Of a stretch of 64,000 nucleotides of DNA, positions 16,617-24,592 are shown in pieces. Made by a program: the position numbers and the translations under genes. This stretch comes from Arthrobacter crusticola (GTDB lineage Bacteria; Actinomycetota; Actinomycetes; Actinomycetales; Micrococcaceae). The DNA lies in assembly GCF_004357995.1 (NCBI RefSeq), contig NZ_SMTK01000002.1:372001-436000 (forward strand), given 5' to 3'. Below the pieces are notes generated by a model that had not been told where the DNA came from, ran no database searches, and saw only the letters and a list, made by a program, of their open reading frames with translations. How positions within the stretch are numbered: position 1 is the first letter of the stretch; each line of letters begins with the position of its first letter.

Positions 16617-16891
16617 GCGGGCGGGTTGACCGGGACGGGCTGAGCGCCCGGGAAGATTGCGGCCAGCGGTCGCCCCCGCGGCAGCGCTGGTGAAGGGTGT
16701 CGGAGTCCGTTCGGCCGGTTCCCCGGCGGCCTGGGTGCCGCGGTCCTGTGGCCGTGCCCGGGCATGGAGAGTTCCACGCGCCGGGCACGGTCAGTGGCGG
16801 AGAACGGATGCGTTCCGGCGTCTCATCGCTTCCCCCACGGAGCGGTGAGTCGTGCGCCACCTGAAGCTTAGGCACAGCCGGCGTCAAAAAC

Positions 16892-16909
16892 AAACCATCC
16901 GACCGGTTT
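16892..16909. repeat. Imperfect palindrome at the 3' end of the TetR gene
   Basis: AAACC-ATCCGACC-GGTTT has 5-bp perfect arms and lies against the stop codon of the TetR gene. The rest of the 292-bp gap 16617-16908 shows no gene. The half-site resembles elements bound by ScbR/ArpA-type regulators, but the inner bases do not match symmetrically. Confidence 0.3.
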
Positions 16910-17643
16910 CATTCATCCGGGGTTTCGCGGATCAGTCGAACAAGCCGGGGGCCCTCGTGCAGATGCTCCTTGGCGAGGATGCCCGGTAGGAGGGCGGCCC
17001 ACATTTCCTCGATGCGCTCCATCAGGTCCCGGCGCCCGGTAAGGACGTTAGAGACCATCTGAACGCCGGTGACCGAGGCCACCAGGACGTGCGCGAAGGA
17101 CCCCGAGTCAACTCCCGCGTGCAGCCAGCCTTCCTCCCGAGCGGCGCGGGTCAGCGCCTCCAAACCCTCCACCCAGTGCTGGTAGGGCCCTGCCACATCC
17201 TGGCCGAAAGCGGATGCTTCAAAGGTCAGGCGGATCCCGGCGCGCACCATCGGTTCATTGAGGGTGTCCTGCCCGAAGCCCCTGGACATCAGGATCATCG
17301 TCTCAAGTGCCGGGCGGCCCTCAGCAAGGATGGCGGCGGAGCGCTCCACCCCCAGGGCATGCTGGGCCGCGATGACCGCCCGCGCCAGTTCTTCCTTCGA
17401 GCGGAAGTGGAAGTACAGCGCGCCCTTGGTCACCGAGGCCGCCTCAGCGACACGCGCGAGGGAGGCCGTCTCGTAGCCCTGTTTTTCAAAGACCGCCGCG
17501 GCGCCGGCGAGGATCGACTCCCGGGTCGCCCGCGCCCGCTGCTGGATCAGGGCGGATCCCCGGGGCCGCCCGGGGGGCCCGGCAGGAGCGGGCTCGCCCG
17601 CCGCGCCGGGTATCCCTCCGGACATTTCGACGTTGGGTCCCAC
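16909..17643 (-). CDS. TetR regulator resembling the ScbR/ArpA butyrolactone-receptor group
   Basis: This 244-residue regulator has the helix-turn-helix block QQRARATRESILAGAAAVFE, then VAEAASVTKGALYFHFRSKE, typical of ScbR/ArpA-type receptors. Residues about 100-230 form the ligand domain. The GTG at 17643 is chosen because GGAAGGG lies 6 bases upstream; an in-frame ATG at 17685 adds 14 residues. It is divergent from the LOV-GGDEF-EAL gene. The gap holds repeated GGTTAG/TTAAC half-sites that may be its operators. No butyrolactone synthase gene lies in the window, so the ligand is open. Confidence 0.75.
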   Translation of the reverse strand: MGPNVEMSGGIPGAAGEPAPAGPPGRPRGSALIQQRARATRESILAGAAAVFEKQGYETASLARVAEAASVTKGALYFHFRSKEELARAVIAAQHALGVERSAAILAEGRPALETMILMSRGFGQDTLNEPMVRAGIRLTFEASAFGQDVAGPYQHWVEGLEALTRAAREEGWLHAGVDSGSFAHVLVASVTGVQMVSNVLTGRRDLMERIEEMWAALLPGILAKEHLHEGPRLVRLIRETPDE

Positions 17644-17741
17644 GTTGCGCCCTTCCTTGGTGCCGGCCGGGTGGTGCGCTCCCATGACGCTTCTTGGATG
17701 CTTTTGTCGCCCGTTCCGGCAAAAGCAGGAGATATACGCCA

Positions 17742-17770
17742 GGTTAGATAGGGGTTAGCATGCCATTAAC
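17742..17770. promoter_or_regulatory. GTTA/TAAC half-site cluster between TetR and LOV-GGDEF-EAL genes
   Basis: GGTTAG occurs at 17742 and 17753, and TTAAC at 17766-17770. The second and third form GTTA-nine bases-TAAC. They sit in the 225-bp divergent region and could bind the adjacent TetR protein; the assignment is by position only. Confidence 0.3.
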
Positions 17771-17868
17771 ATCTGGCACATGGCGCAGCGTAGCACTGTG
17801 CGGACCGCACGGGCCCGACGGCCGGCGGCCGGTGCTTCCGGGTGTGACAGGTAGAGGGGGACTACGTC

Positions 17869-19974
17869 ATGCATCTGCGCCATGCGCCGCGTTTCGGCGG
17901 CGGCGAGCTGCCGGAGGAGCTGTTCATCAAGGCGATGGCTGCGACATCGGAAATTTCTTTGATCACCGATGCTTCGGAGAATATCCAGCACGTTTCGGAG
18001 TCCTTCACGGCCATCACCGGTTACACGGCGGATGAGGTGCTGGGGCGGAACTGCCGGATGCTCCAGGGGCCGGGGACCGACGTCGACACCCGGGCCGCCA
18101 TCCGGCTTGCGCTGGACGCCGGTGAGCCCTTCCGGGGTGAAATCCTCAACTACCGAAAGGACGGGTCTGCGTTCTGGAACATGCTCAGCATTACGCCGCT
18201 GGCCTCCGAGTCGGGGGAGCTCACCCACTTCGTGAGTGTCCAGCGCGACATCAACACCAGGATGGCGCTCCATGAACAGCTCCGCTTTCAGGCGCTTCAC
18301 GATCCCGTCACCGGATTGCCGAACCGCCTGGCGATGAACAACCACCTTGTGGACATCCTGGCGGGCGGGCCCCGATCCGAGGTCACGGCGGCCGTGGGGA
18401 TGATCGACCTCGACGACTTCCGCGTAGTGAACAACACCTTCGGGCATGAGGCGGGGGACATGCTGCTCAAGGAGTGGGCGGCGCGGATTCAGGCGCAGCT
18501 GCGCGATGAGGATTTCCTCGGCCGGATGGGCGGGGATGAGTTCGTCCTGATCCTCAGCGGTATCAGCCGCGGTGCTCCGGAGGCCGGACTCACCCGGGTC
18601 CTTGAGCGGCTGTCCTCCGCCGTCGAGGTGCCCTTCAGTATCGACGGGCGCAGGGTGACCATCGGCATGAGCATGGGACTGGCCCTGTTCCCGGAGGACG
18701 GCTTCGACACCGCGTCCCTGCTCAAGAGCGCCGATGAGGCGCTCTACGAAGTGAAGACCCGCAAACACGGACGGCGCCGATGGTGGGAGCTTGCCGCCGA
18801 GGTCCCATCGGCGTCCGACGGCGTCGCCGCCGCCTCCGGCGCCTCCGTCTCCGACGGCGTCGCCTCCGCCTCCGCCTCGGCCGCCTCTGCCGCCGAGACA
18901 GGGGATCCCGCCGACCCGGCCGAGCAGGAGGCCGAGTGGACCCGCGAACGCCGGCGCGATGCCCTCTACGGCGGAGGGCTGTCCATCTGCCTTCAGCCCG
19001 TCATTGACCTGCGGGACGGCTCGGTGCATCTGTTCGAGGCGCTGGCCCGCCTGACGCTTCCCAACGGGACGGTGCTGCAGCCCGCTGGATTCGTTAAGGA
19101 CCTGAGCGCTTTCGACCTGGACCACCTCTTCTCGACGGTCCTGGAGCAGTCCCTGGCCCAACTGGCCGAGTGGGACCGGCAGGGGCTGAACTACAGCGTG
19201 TCGGTGAACCTGCCGCCCACCACCCTTCTCGATCCGGCCTCACCCGACCTGATCAGCAGCGCCCTGGCCCGCCACGGGATCGCGCCCCACCGGCTCGGCC
19301 TCGAACTGCTCGAATCGCAGACCCTCGAATGGGACATCCAGCGGGAGGCGCTCAGCCAGCTGGTCCGCCTGGGGGTCGGCCTCGCCATGGATGATCTCGG
19401 GGCGGGATACAGCAGCCTGAAGCGGCTGTCGTCGCTGCCGTTCAATGCCATCAAGCTCGACCGCGATCTGCTCGCGGACATCCGCACCAAGCCGTCCGAG
19501 ACGCTCAGCCTGATCGCGACCCTGATCCAGATGGGCAGGGATTTCGGTATGAACGTCGTGATTGAAGGGATCGAGGATGAGGGGATTGCCGAGGCGGTGG
19601 CGGTCCTCGGGGCGCCGCTGGGCCAGGGCTTCCACTTCAGCCGCCCGCTGGCACCCCAGGACGCCGCGGCGTGGGTCGAGCACTTCCGCCTGCCGGCGCC
19701 GAACGGTTCGCTCCGCACGTGCCTTGGGGCGCTGGCCTACCACTGGCAGTTCGCCCGACTGGGTTCACCCCATCCCCGCGCCCTGGCCGAATGCCCGCTG
19801 AGTCGGTTCCTCGCCTCCTACGGCAGCAGCGCCGATGTGGGCCGGTGGCATATTCAGCAGCACGACCCACGGGCGGCGCATGCCGGTGCCGGGCGGCTTC
19901 TTGTGGACTGGCTGGTGCGTCAGATCCGCACGCCCGCCGAGCCGGCCGGGCCACGGATGGAGCTGCTGGCCTGA
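17869..19974 (+). CDS. LOV-GGDEF-EAL protein (light-responsive c-di-GMP enzyme) with CZB-like tail
   Basis: The 701-residue cytoplasmic protein carries a LOV-type PAS domain (about 20-127) with the photoadduct cysteine Cys62 in GRNCRMLQGPG, the flavin-contact segment NYRKDGSAFWN and the Gln of FVSVQRDI. GGDEF follows at 221-225 with an intact RDED inhibitory site five residues before. After an Ala/Ser-rich linker comes an EAL domain (EAL at 390-392, DDLGAGYSSL, GQGFHFSRPL). The tail has His625, Cys642 and His661/His665 in a chemoreceptor-zinc-binding-like pattern. It should both make and break c-di-GMP under blue-light control. The start ATG follows GAGGGGGA. Confidence 0.88.
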   Translation: MHLRHAPRFGGGELPEELFIKAMAATSEISLITDASENIQHVSESFTAITGYTADEVLGRNCRMLQGPGTDVDTRAAIRLALDAGEPFRGEILNYRKDGSAFWNMLSITPLASESGELTHFVSVQRDINTRMALHEQLRFQALHDPVTGLPNRLAMNNHLVDILAGGPRSEVTAAVGMIDLDDFRVVNNTFGHEAGDMLLKEWAARIQAQLRDEDFLGRMGGDEFVLILSGISRGAPEAGLTRVLERLSSAVEVPFSIDGRRVTIGMSMGLALFPEDGFDTASLLKSADEALYEVKTRKHGRRRWWELAAEVPSASDGVAAASGASVSDGVASASASAASAAETGDPADPAEQEAEWTRERRRDALYGGGLSICLQPVIDLRDGSVHLFEALARLTLPNGTVLQPAGFVKDLSAFDLDHLFSTVLEQSLAQLAEWDRQGLNYSVSVNLPPTTLLDPASPDLISSALARHGIAPHRLGLELLESQTLEWDIQREALSQLVRLGVGLAMDDLGAGYSSLKRLSSLPFNAIKLDRDLLADIRTKPSETLSLIATLIQMGRDFGMNVVIEGIEDEGIAEAVAVLGAPLGQGFHFSRPLAPQDAAAWVEHFRLPAPNGSLRTCLGALAYHWQFARLGSPHPRALAECPLSRFLASYGSSADVGRWHIQQHDPRAAHAGAGRLLVDWLVRQIRTPAEPAGPRMELLA

Positions 19975-19981
19975 GGTCCCC

Positions 19982-20020
19982 GGCGCTCGAAGGCCTGGGC
20001 GCTCGAAGGCCTGGGCGCTC
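19982..20020. repeat. 16-bp tandem repeat, 2.4 copies
   Basis: GGCGCTCGAAGGCCTG is repeated perfectly at 19982 and 19998, with a partial third copy GGCGCTC at 20014. It starts just after the stop of the LOV-GGDEF-EAL gene and is followed by looser GAGCGCC-containing sequence up to the hairpin at 20105. Confidence 0.7.
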
Positions 20021-20104
20021 CATGGGCTCAGCGACTGGATGCCCGAGCGCCGGAATGGCCGAGCGCCTGAACGCCAGAGCCCCCAAAGCCCGGTCCGATG
20101 CGCC

Positions 20105-20141
20105 CCGGCACCCCGCCGCCCGGCGGGCGGCGGGGTGCCGG
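20105..20141. terminator. 17-bp perfect GC hairpin between convergent genes
   Basis: The arms 20105-20121 and 20125-20141 pair perfectly around a 3-base loop. The stem lies 4 bases beyond the flotillin stop and 130 bases after the LOV-GGDEF-EAL stop, so it can serve both. No T-tract follows. Confidence 0.65.
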
Positions 20142-20145
20142 AAGG

Positions 20146-21663
20146 TCAGGGCCGCTCGCCGTCCGCGGACCCACCCGAGGCCCGCGGAGCTGCGGTGCTG
20201 CCATTCGCTGAGATCCGCTGGCCCGACCCCGCTCCCTTCAGGATGTCGCCCAGCAGCGTGATGACATCGAGGCCGGTGGTGTCCTTGATCAGCTGGGTGG
20301 TCTGCTGCACCCCGGTCGAAACGTCCCGGCTGAGCTGCCCGGCGCCGTCGTTGGACACAACGGTCATTGTCTTGATCGCCGCGAGCGGAGCGGCGACCTC
20401 CCGCGCCATGGCGGGCAGGACCTCCAGGACCTTGCTCAGCACAGCCGCCTCGTTGAACTTCTCGTAGGCCTCGGCCTGCGCCGCGATGCCGGCGGCCTCC
20501 GCCTTGCCCCGGGCCTCGGTGGATTCCGCCTCCGCCTCGCCGCGCGAGCGGATGACCGCCGCCTCGGCGCGCCCCCGCGCCTCCTGTACAGCCGCTTCGG
20601 CGGTTCCGCGCGCCGTGTTCGCCGCGGCATCCGCCTCCGCGGCGACCCGGTCGCCCTCGGCGACGAGCTTGCGCTTGGCCAGTTCCACCCGGGCCTCGAT
20701 CTCGGTCGCCTCCGACGCCCGACGCCGCTCCTCAAGCCGGGCATCGGCCTGCTGGATCAACCTGTACTTCTCGGCGTCCGCGGGCTTGCGGACTTCGGTG
20801 TCGAGCTCGCGCTCGCGCAGTTCGGCGCGCCGCTGAGCCACCTGCTGCTCGCGGATGATCACCTGCTCGTTCTGTTCCGCAGCCGCGAGGGGCCCCGCCG
20901 CGTCGGCCCGGGCCTGCCGGGCATCGGCGACCTCCTTCAGTTCCGCACGCTTGATGATGAGCTGCTGGTGCGCCAGGGCGACCTGCTCATCGGAGAGCGC
21001 GCGGGCCTGCTCGGATTCCTGGACCGACCGGGCTTCGGCAATTTTGGCGTTTTTCTCGGCCAGTGCGGCCTCCGGCCGGCCAAGGTTTTTCAAATAGCCG
21101 GAATCGTCGTCCACCGACTGAATCTGGAAAGTGTCAATTTCGAGACCCTGATTATGCATTGAGTGCTCGGCTTCTTCCTTCACGCTCTTTGCGAAGGTGG
21201 CCCGGTCCTTAATAATCGATTCCACTGTCAGTGTTCCCACAATAGAGCGGAGCGAGCCGGAAAGAGTTTCCTGGGTGTAGTGGTCAATGGCCTCCTGCTG
21301 GTTGAGGAACCGTTGGGCCGCCTTGCGGACGGCGTCGGCGTCCCCGCCCACCTTGACCTGCGCCACCCCGGTGAGGTGCAGTTTGATGCCGTTCTGCGAG
21401 ATTCCCTCTATTTTGAGCGAGACCTGGCGGGACGCCAAGGAGATGGGGTAGGCACGCTGCGAGAACGGATTGATGAAGATCCGCCCGAAGACCACCCGCT
21501 GGCTGTCGGGGTCGGGCTGGCCCTTGCTGTCTTTTGAGGAGATGATCAGGGCCTGGTCCGGGCTCGCAATATGGAGCGCCATGCGGGCAAGAACGACGCC
21601 GATGACGGCGAGGACAAGCAAAACCACGACGATGAGGATAAGTGGAATAAGGGTGGGATCCAT
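20146..21663 (-). CDS. Flotillin-like SPFH/band 7 protein
   Basis: The 505-residue protein has one N-terminal transmembrane helix (residues about 5-27). An SPFH domain follows (about 30-180), then a long Ala/Glu/Arg coiled coil (190-420) full of AEA and EAR repeats such as ARGKAEAAGIAAQAEAYEKF. The C-terminal segment resembles FloT/YuaG tails. It should oligomerise at the membrane and organise lipid microdomains. AAAGGG lies before the ATG at 21663. It is the only gene between two LOV-GGDEF-EAL genes; a functional tie is possible but unproven. Confidence 0.88.
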   Translation of the reverse strand: MDPTLIPLILIVVVLLVLAVIGVVLARMALHIASPDQALIISSKDSKGQPDPDSQRVVFGRIFINPFSQRAYPISLASRQVSLKIEGISQNGIKLHLTGVAQVKVGGDADAVRKAAQRFLNQQEAIDHYTQETLSGSLRSIVGTLTVESIIKDRATFAKSVKEEAEHSMHNQGLEIDTFQIQSVDDDSGYLKNLGRPEAALAEKNAKIAEARSVQESEQARALSDEQVALAHQQLIIKRAELKEVADARQARADAAGPLAAAEQNEQVIIREQQVAQRRAELRERELDTEVRKPADAEKYRLIQQADARLEERRRASEATEIEARVELAKRKLVAEGDRVAAEADAAANTARGTAEAAVQEARGRAEAAVIRSRGEAEAESTEARGKAEAAGIAAQAEAYEKFNEAAVLSKVLEVLPAMAREVAAPLAAIKTMTVVSNDGAGQLSRDVSTGVQQTTQLIKDTTGLDVITLLGDILKGAGSGQRISANGSTAAPRASGGSADGERP

Positions 21664-21786
21664 GGTGGCCCTTTCCGCGGGCGCTGAGGGTCGAGCCGCG
21701 GAAAAAGGTCCCGCGTTCCACTCCTGATCTTAGGGAGGAAATACCTTTTTGCATCCCCGGTCCGCCGAATTCTTTGGCCGGCCCTG

Positions 21787-24207
21787 CTAATGCAGAGGCG
21801 ACCGTGCATATTCCTCGATACTGCGGTCCGCGAGCCAGTCCACAAGCCGGGCCCCGGGCTCCGAAGCGTCCTTGGCGGGACCGTGCTGAAGGCCGTGCCA
21901 GTCCAGGGCGGGCGAGCCGGGCCCGGCGTGCGCGTTCAGGAACGCCGTGAGCGGGCACCGGGCCTGCGGGCCGGGATGGGGCGAGCGCAGCCTGGTGAAC
22001 TGCCAGGTGTACGCGAGGGCGCCAAGGAAGGTCTCCAGCCCACCGTCGGCGCCGGGCGGGGCGAAGACCTCAATCCAGGCGGGAACGTCTTCCGGTTCCA
22101 GGGGCGGGGCGAGGAAATATCCCTGTCCGTAGGGCGGTGCCAGGATGCGTGCAGCCTCGGTCAGGGCGGCATCCTCGAGCCCTTCGATAATGACCTCCCA
22201 GTCGAGGTCGCGCCCCAGCTGGATGAGCGTCGCGAGGATCGTCAGCGTCCGCACGGGCCGTGTCCTCAGCTGGGCCGTCAGCGCGCCGTCGATCTTGACC
22301 GCATTGAAGGGCAGCACTGACAACCGCTGAAGACTGCTGTAGCCCGACCCGAGGTCGTCCATGGCGAGACAGACGCCCAGCGCCCGCAGGTTCGACAACG
22401 CCGCAGCCTGAACAGGAGAGGTGATCGCGCCGGTTTCGAGAAGTTCAAGGACCAGCCGGTCCGGAGTGATGCCGTGCCGCTCGAGGGCCGAGGCGACCCA
22501 CCCGGTGCACGCTGGGTCGAGCAGGGTGGTGGGGCTGAGGTTCACGCTGATGCGGAACGACCGCCCCGCGCGGTCCCAGCGGGAGAGGTGGGACAGCGCC
22601 TGCTCGAGCCCGTCCCGGAAGAGCTGGTCAACCTCGTGCCCTGCCAGCGCCGGCAGGAAGTCAGCCGGCCCGACCGGGGGGTGGCCGTCGATGTTGACCC
22701 GTGCGAGAGCCTCCAGGAGGTCCACCCGTCCGGTCCGGAGATCCACAACGGGCTGCAGGACCAGCGACAGTGTCCCCACCGGCGCGTGCGGTCCGGCGAG
22801 TGGATTCCCGGCGCGCCGCGCTGCGGCTTCCGGTGCCGGCGCCGTTGCGGGAGGACCCGTGTCGGGGACCGGGGACGGATCGTCTGGTCCGGCGAGGTTC
22901 CACCACTGCCGGCGCTCGGCCCCGTGGCTTATCAGGTCGGAGAGGGCGGCCGCCGCCCGCCGCCGGGAGGCGTCGAACCCTTCGGGACCGCCGCGGTGCA
23001 GCGCCAGTCCCATGATCATTTCGACGTCGATCGAGTTACCCCCGCCGAGCGGCACCGGCGTTTCCACCGCGCGGTGGAGTCTTGCGGCGACGGATTCAAG
23101 CTGCCGGTGTGACCCGGCGTCGTGCATGCCCGTGATCAGGAGGATGAACTCGTCTCCGCCGATCCTGGCGAGGAAGTCGGTGCTGCGCAGATTGGACTTC
23201 AACCGGCGTGCCATCTCGCATAGCAGGGCGTCGCCCGCTTCACGGCCGAACGTGTCGTTGACCTGACGGAAATTGTCGAATCGAATTACTCCAAGGGCAA
23301 CCTCCGGGGCGGAAGGTGCGGCGTCCAACCGCTGTTCGAGGCCGCTGCGGTTGGGCAGTCCGGTCAGCGGGTCGTGGAGGGCGAGGAAGCGCAGTTCCTC
23401 CTGCAGTGCCACCTGCGCGGTGATGTCACGCTGGACGCTGACGAAGTGGGTGATCCTGCCGTCGTCATCGCGCAGCGGCGAAACGGTCAGGGCGTTCCAG
23501 AACGGTGACCCGTTCTTGCGGTAGTTGAGGATAGTGCCCCTGAAGGTTTCTCCCCGCTCCAGGCGGCTGCTCAGGGCGGCAAGCGTTTCGCGGTCCGACC
23601 CGGGGCCCTGCAGGATCCGGCAGTTCTTCCCGAGCAGTTCCTCGAAGGTGTAGCCCGTGATGGTCGTGAAGGCGGCATTGGCGTACACGATGCGCTGGGC
23701 GGCGTCCGTAATCAGGGAACCCTCGGACACGGCGTGCAGGGCGTGGCCGAGCAGCGAATCCGGCAGCTCCGGCCAGCCCGGGCCGCCGGCCCCGTCCTCC
23801 GGTCCTCCGGGGCGCGGCGGCTCTTCCGGTACGGGGTTGGCCGGGGGAGTTGTGCCCCGTGCCTCCGCGGTGCGGCCGGCGCGCAGCCGCACCTCGAGGT
23901 CGGTCAACGCCTGGTGGTGGGAATCGAGGATCCAGCGCCAGGAATCGGTTGGCGCGCCGGCGGCGAGGCCCGCCAGTCCTGTCGCGGGCCCAAGCCCCCA
24001 CTCCCGGGCGACGGCGGCCATCTCGACGTCCCGTGCCAGGCGGATCAACCCGAGTTCCTTGCGCAGGTCGGACTCGGCCCGTGGTGCTTCCGCCGGGCCC
24101 CCGGCGGAATTGCGGGGCGGCGCCAACGCCTGACCGGTCGCCGCAAGCAGTTCCTCAAGGACCCGCCGCTCCTGCCACAGGGTGACGGTCAGTTCAGTGA
24201 TGCCCAT
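21787..24207 (-). CDS. FlgN-like/LOV/GGDEF/EAL fusion protein
   Basis: The 806-residue protein begins with an about 110-residue helical region (MGITELTVTLWQERRVLEEL, then LARDVEMAAVAREWGLG) resembling actinobacterial FlgN-like flagellar proteins. A Pro/Gly linker follows, then a LOV domain with Cys196 in GKNCRILQGPG, a GGDEF domain with an intact motif and RSTD inhibitory site, and an EAL domain (LLEALARV, VNLSPTTLLD, DDLGSGYSSL). The CZB-like tail has CPLTAF and WHGLQH but has lost the first His (TWQF). It is homologous to the protein at 17869 from the LOV domain onward. The FlgN-like call is from memory of the family and is less sure. Confidence 0.85.
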   Translation of the reverse strand: MGITELTVTLWQERRVLEELLAATGQALAPPRNSAGGPAEAPRAESDLRKELGLIRLARDVEMAAVAREWGLGPATGLAGLAAGAPTDSWRWILDSHHQALTDLEVRLRAGRTAEARGTTPPANPVPEEPPRPGGPEDGAGGPGWPELPDSLLGHALHAVSEGSLITDAAQRIVYANAAFTTITGYTFEELLGKNCRILQGPGSDRETLAALSSRLERGETFRGTILNYRKNGSPFWNALTVSPLRDDDGRITHFVSVQRDITAQVALQEELRFLALHDPLTGLPNRSGLEQRLDAAPSAPEVALGVIRFDNFRQVNDTFGREAGDALLCEMARRLKSNLRSTDFLARIGGDEFILLITGMHDAGSHRQLESVAARLHRAVETPVPLGGGNSIDVEMIMGLALHRGGPEGFDASRRRAAAALSDLISHGAERRQWWNLAGPDDPSPVPDTGPPATAPAPEAAARRAGNPLAGPHAPVGTLSLVLQPVVDLRTGRVDLLEALARVNIDGHPPVGPADFLPALAGHEVDQLFRDGLEQALSHLSRWDRAGRSFRISVNLSPTTLLDPACTGWVASALERHGITPDRLVLELLETGAITSPVQAAALSNLRALGVCLAMDDLGSGYSSLQRLSVLPFNAVKIDGALTAQLRTRPVRTLTILATLIQLGRDLDWEVIIEGLEDAALTEAARILAPPYGQGYFLAPPLEPEDVPAWIEVFAPPGADGGLETFLGALAYTWQFTRLRSPHPGPQARCPLTAFLNAHAGPGSPALDWHGLQHGPAKDASEPGARLVDWLADRSIEEYARSPLH

Positions 24208-24592
24208 GGCGCACCGACCCCCGCCTCCGGCGCCGCACGCCGGCGGGCCCGGACATCAGGAGGGGAACCTTCGCGGCGGCGTGGAGCATGGTTGCATGGT
24301 GAACCTTCGCTGATCGCTGTGCATCGGTGCAGTGCGAGCCGGGCCCACGACCGCCCCCCAGGTGAGCCGGACGGCAGCCACCTGCGCCGACTATAGCAGG
24401 GCGGGCGCGCGGGATACGGAAGGTGCGGCGCATGCGCTGAGGGTCTGCAGGCGAGCGGCGGTTCGGGCTTCGAGCCCGGGCTCCGGCACCGGCCTCGAGC
24501 ACGTGCGGTGCCGGATTGCCGGGGCCGCGATTTCCAGGCCCGTGCGCGTGGATGAAAGACTTGCCCCACCACCCAACCCACCAGGAGCGCCC
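24208..24592. other. 385-bp divergent intergenic region
   Basis: No gene is seen between the divergent LOV and glycosyltransferase genes. The region contains a perfect 12-bp palindrome GAGCCCGGGCTC at 24472-24483, a TATAGC near 24395 that could be a plus-strand -10 element without a good -35, and the AGGAG site at 24583 for the glycosyltransferase GTG. Confidence 0.5.

Noticed and set aside
16862..16884. TTGACG near 16884 as a minus-strand promoter
   Set aside because: No acceptable -10 element at 16-18 bases and no minus-strand gene directly downstream.
17643..19974. Complete butyrolactone signalling locus around the ScbR-like gene
   Set aside because: No AfsA-like synthase gene or biosynthetic cluster lies in the window.
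22870..23110. Degenerate GGDEF domain in the second LOV protein
   Set aside because: The GGDEF motif and its RSTD inhibitory site are both intact, so there is no sign of loss of cyclase function.
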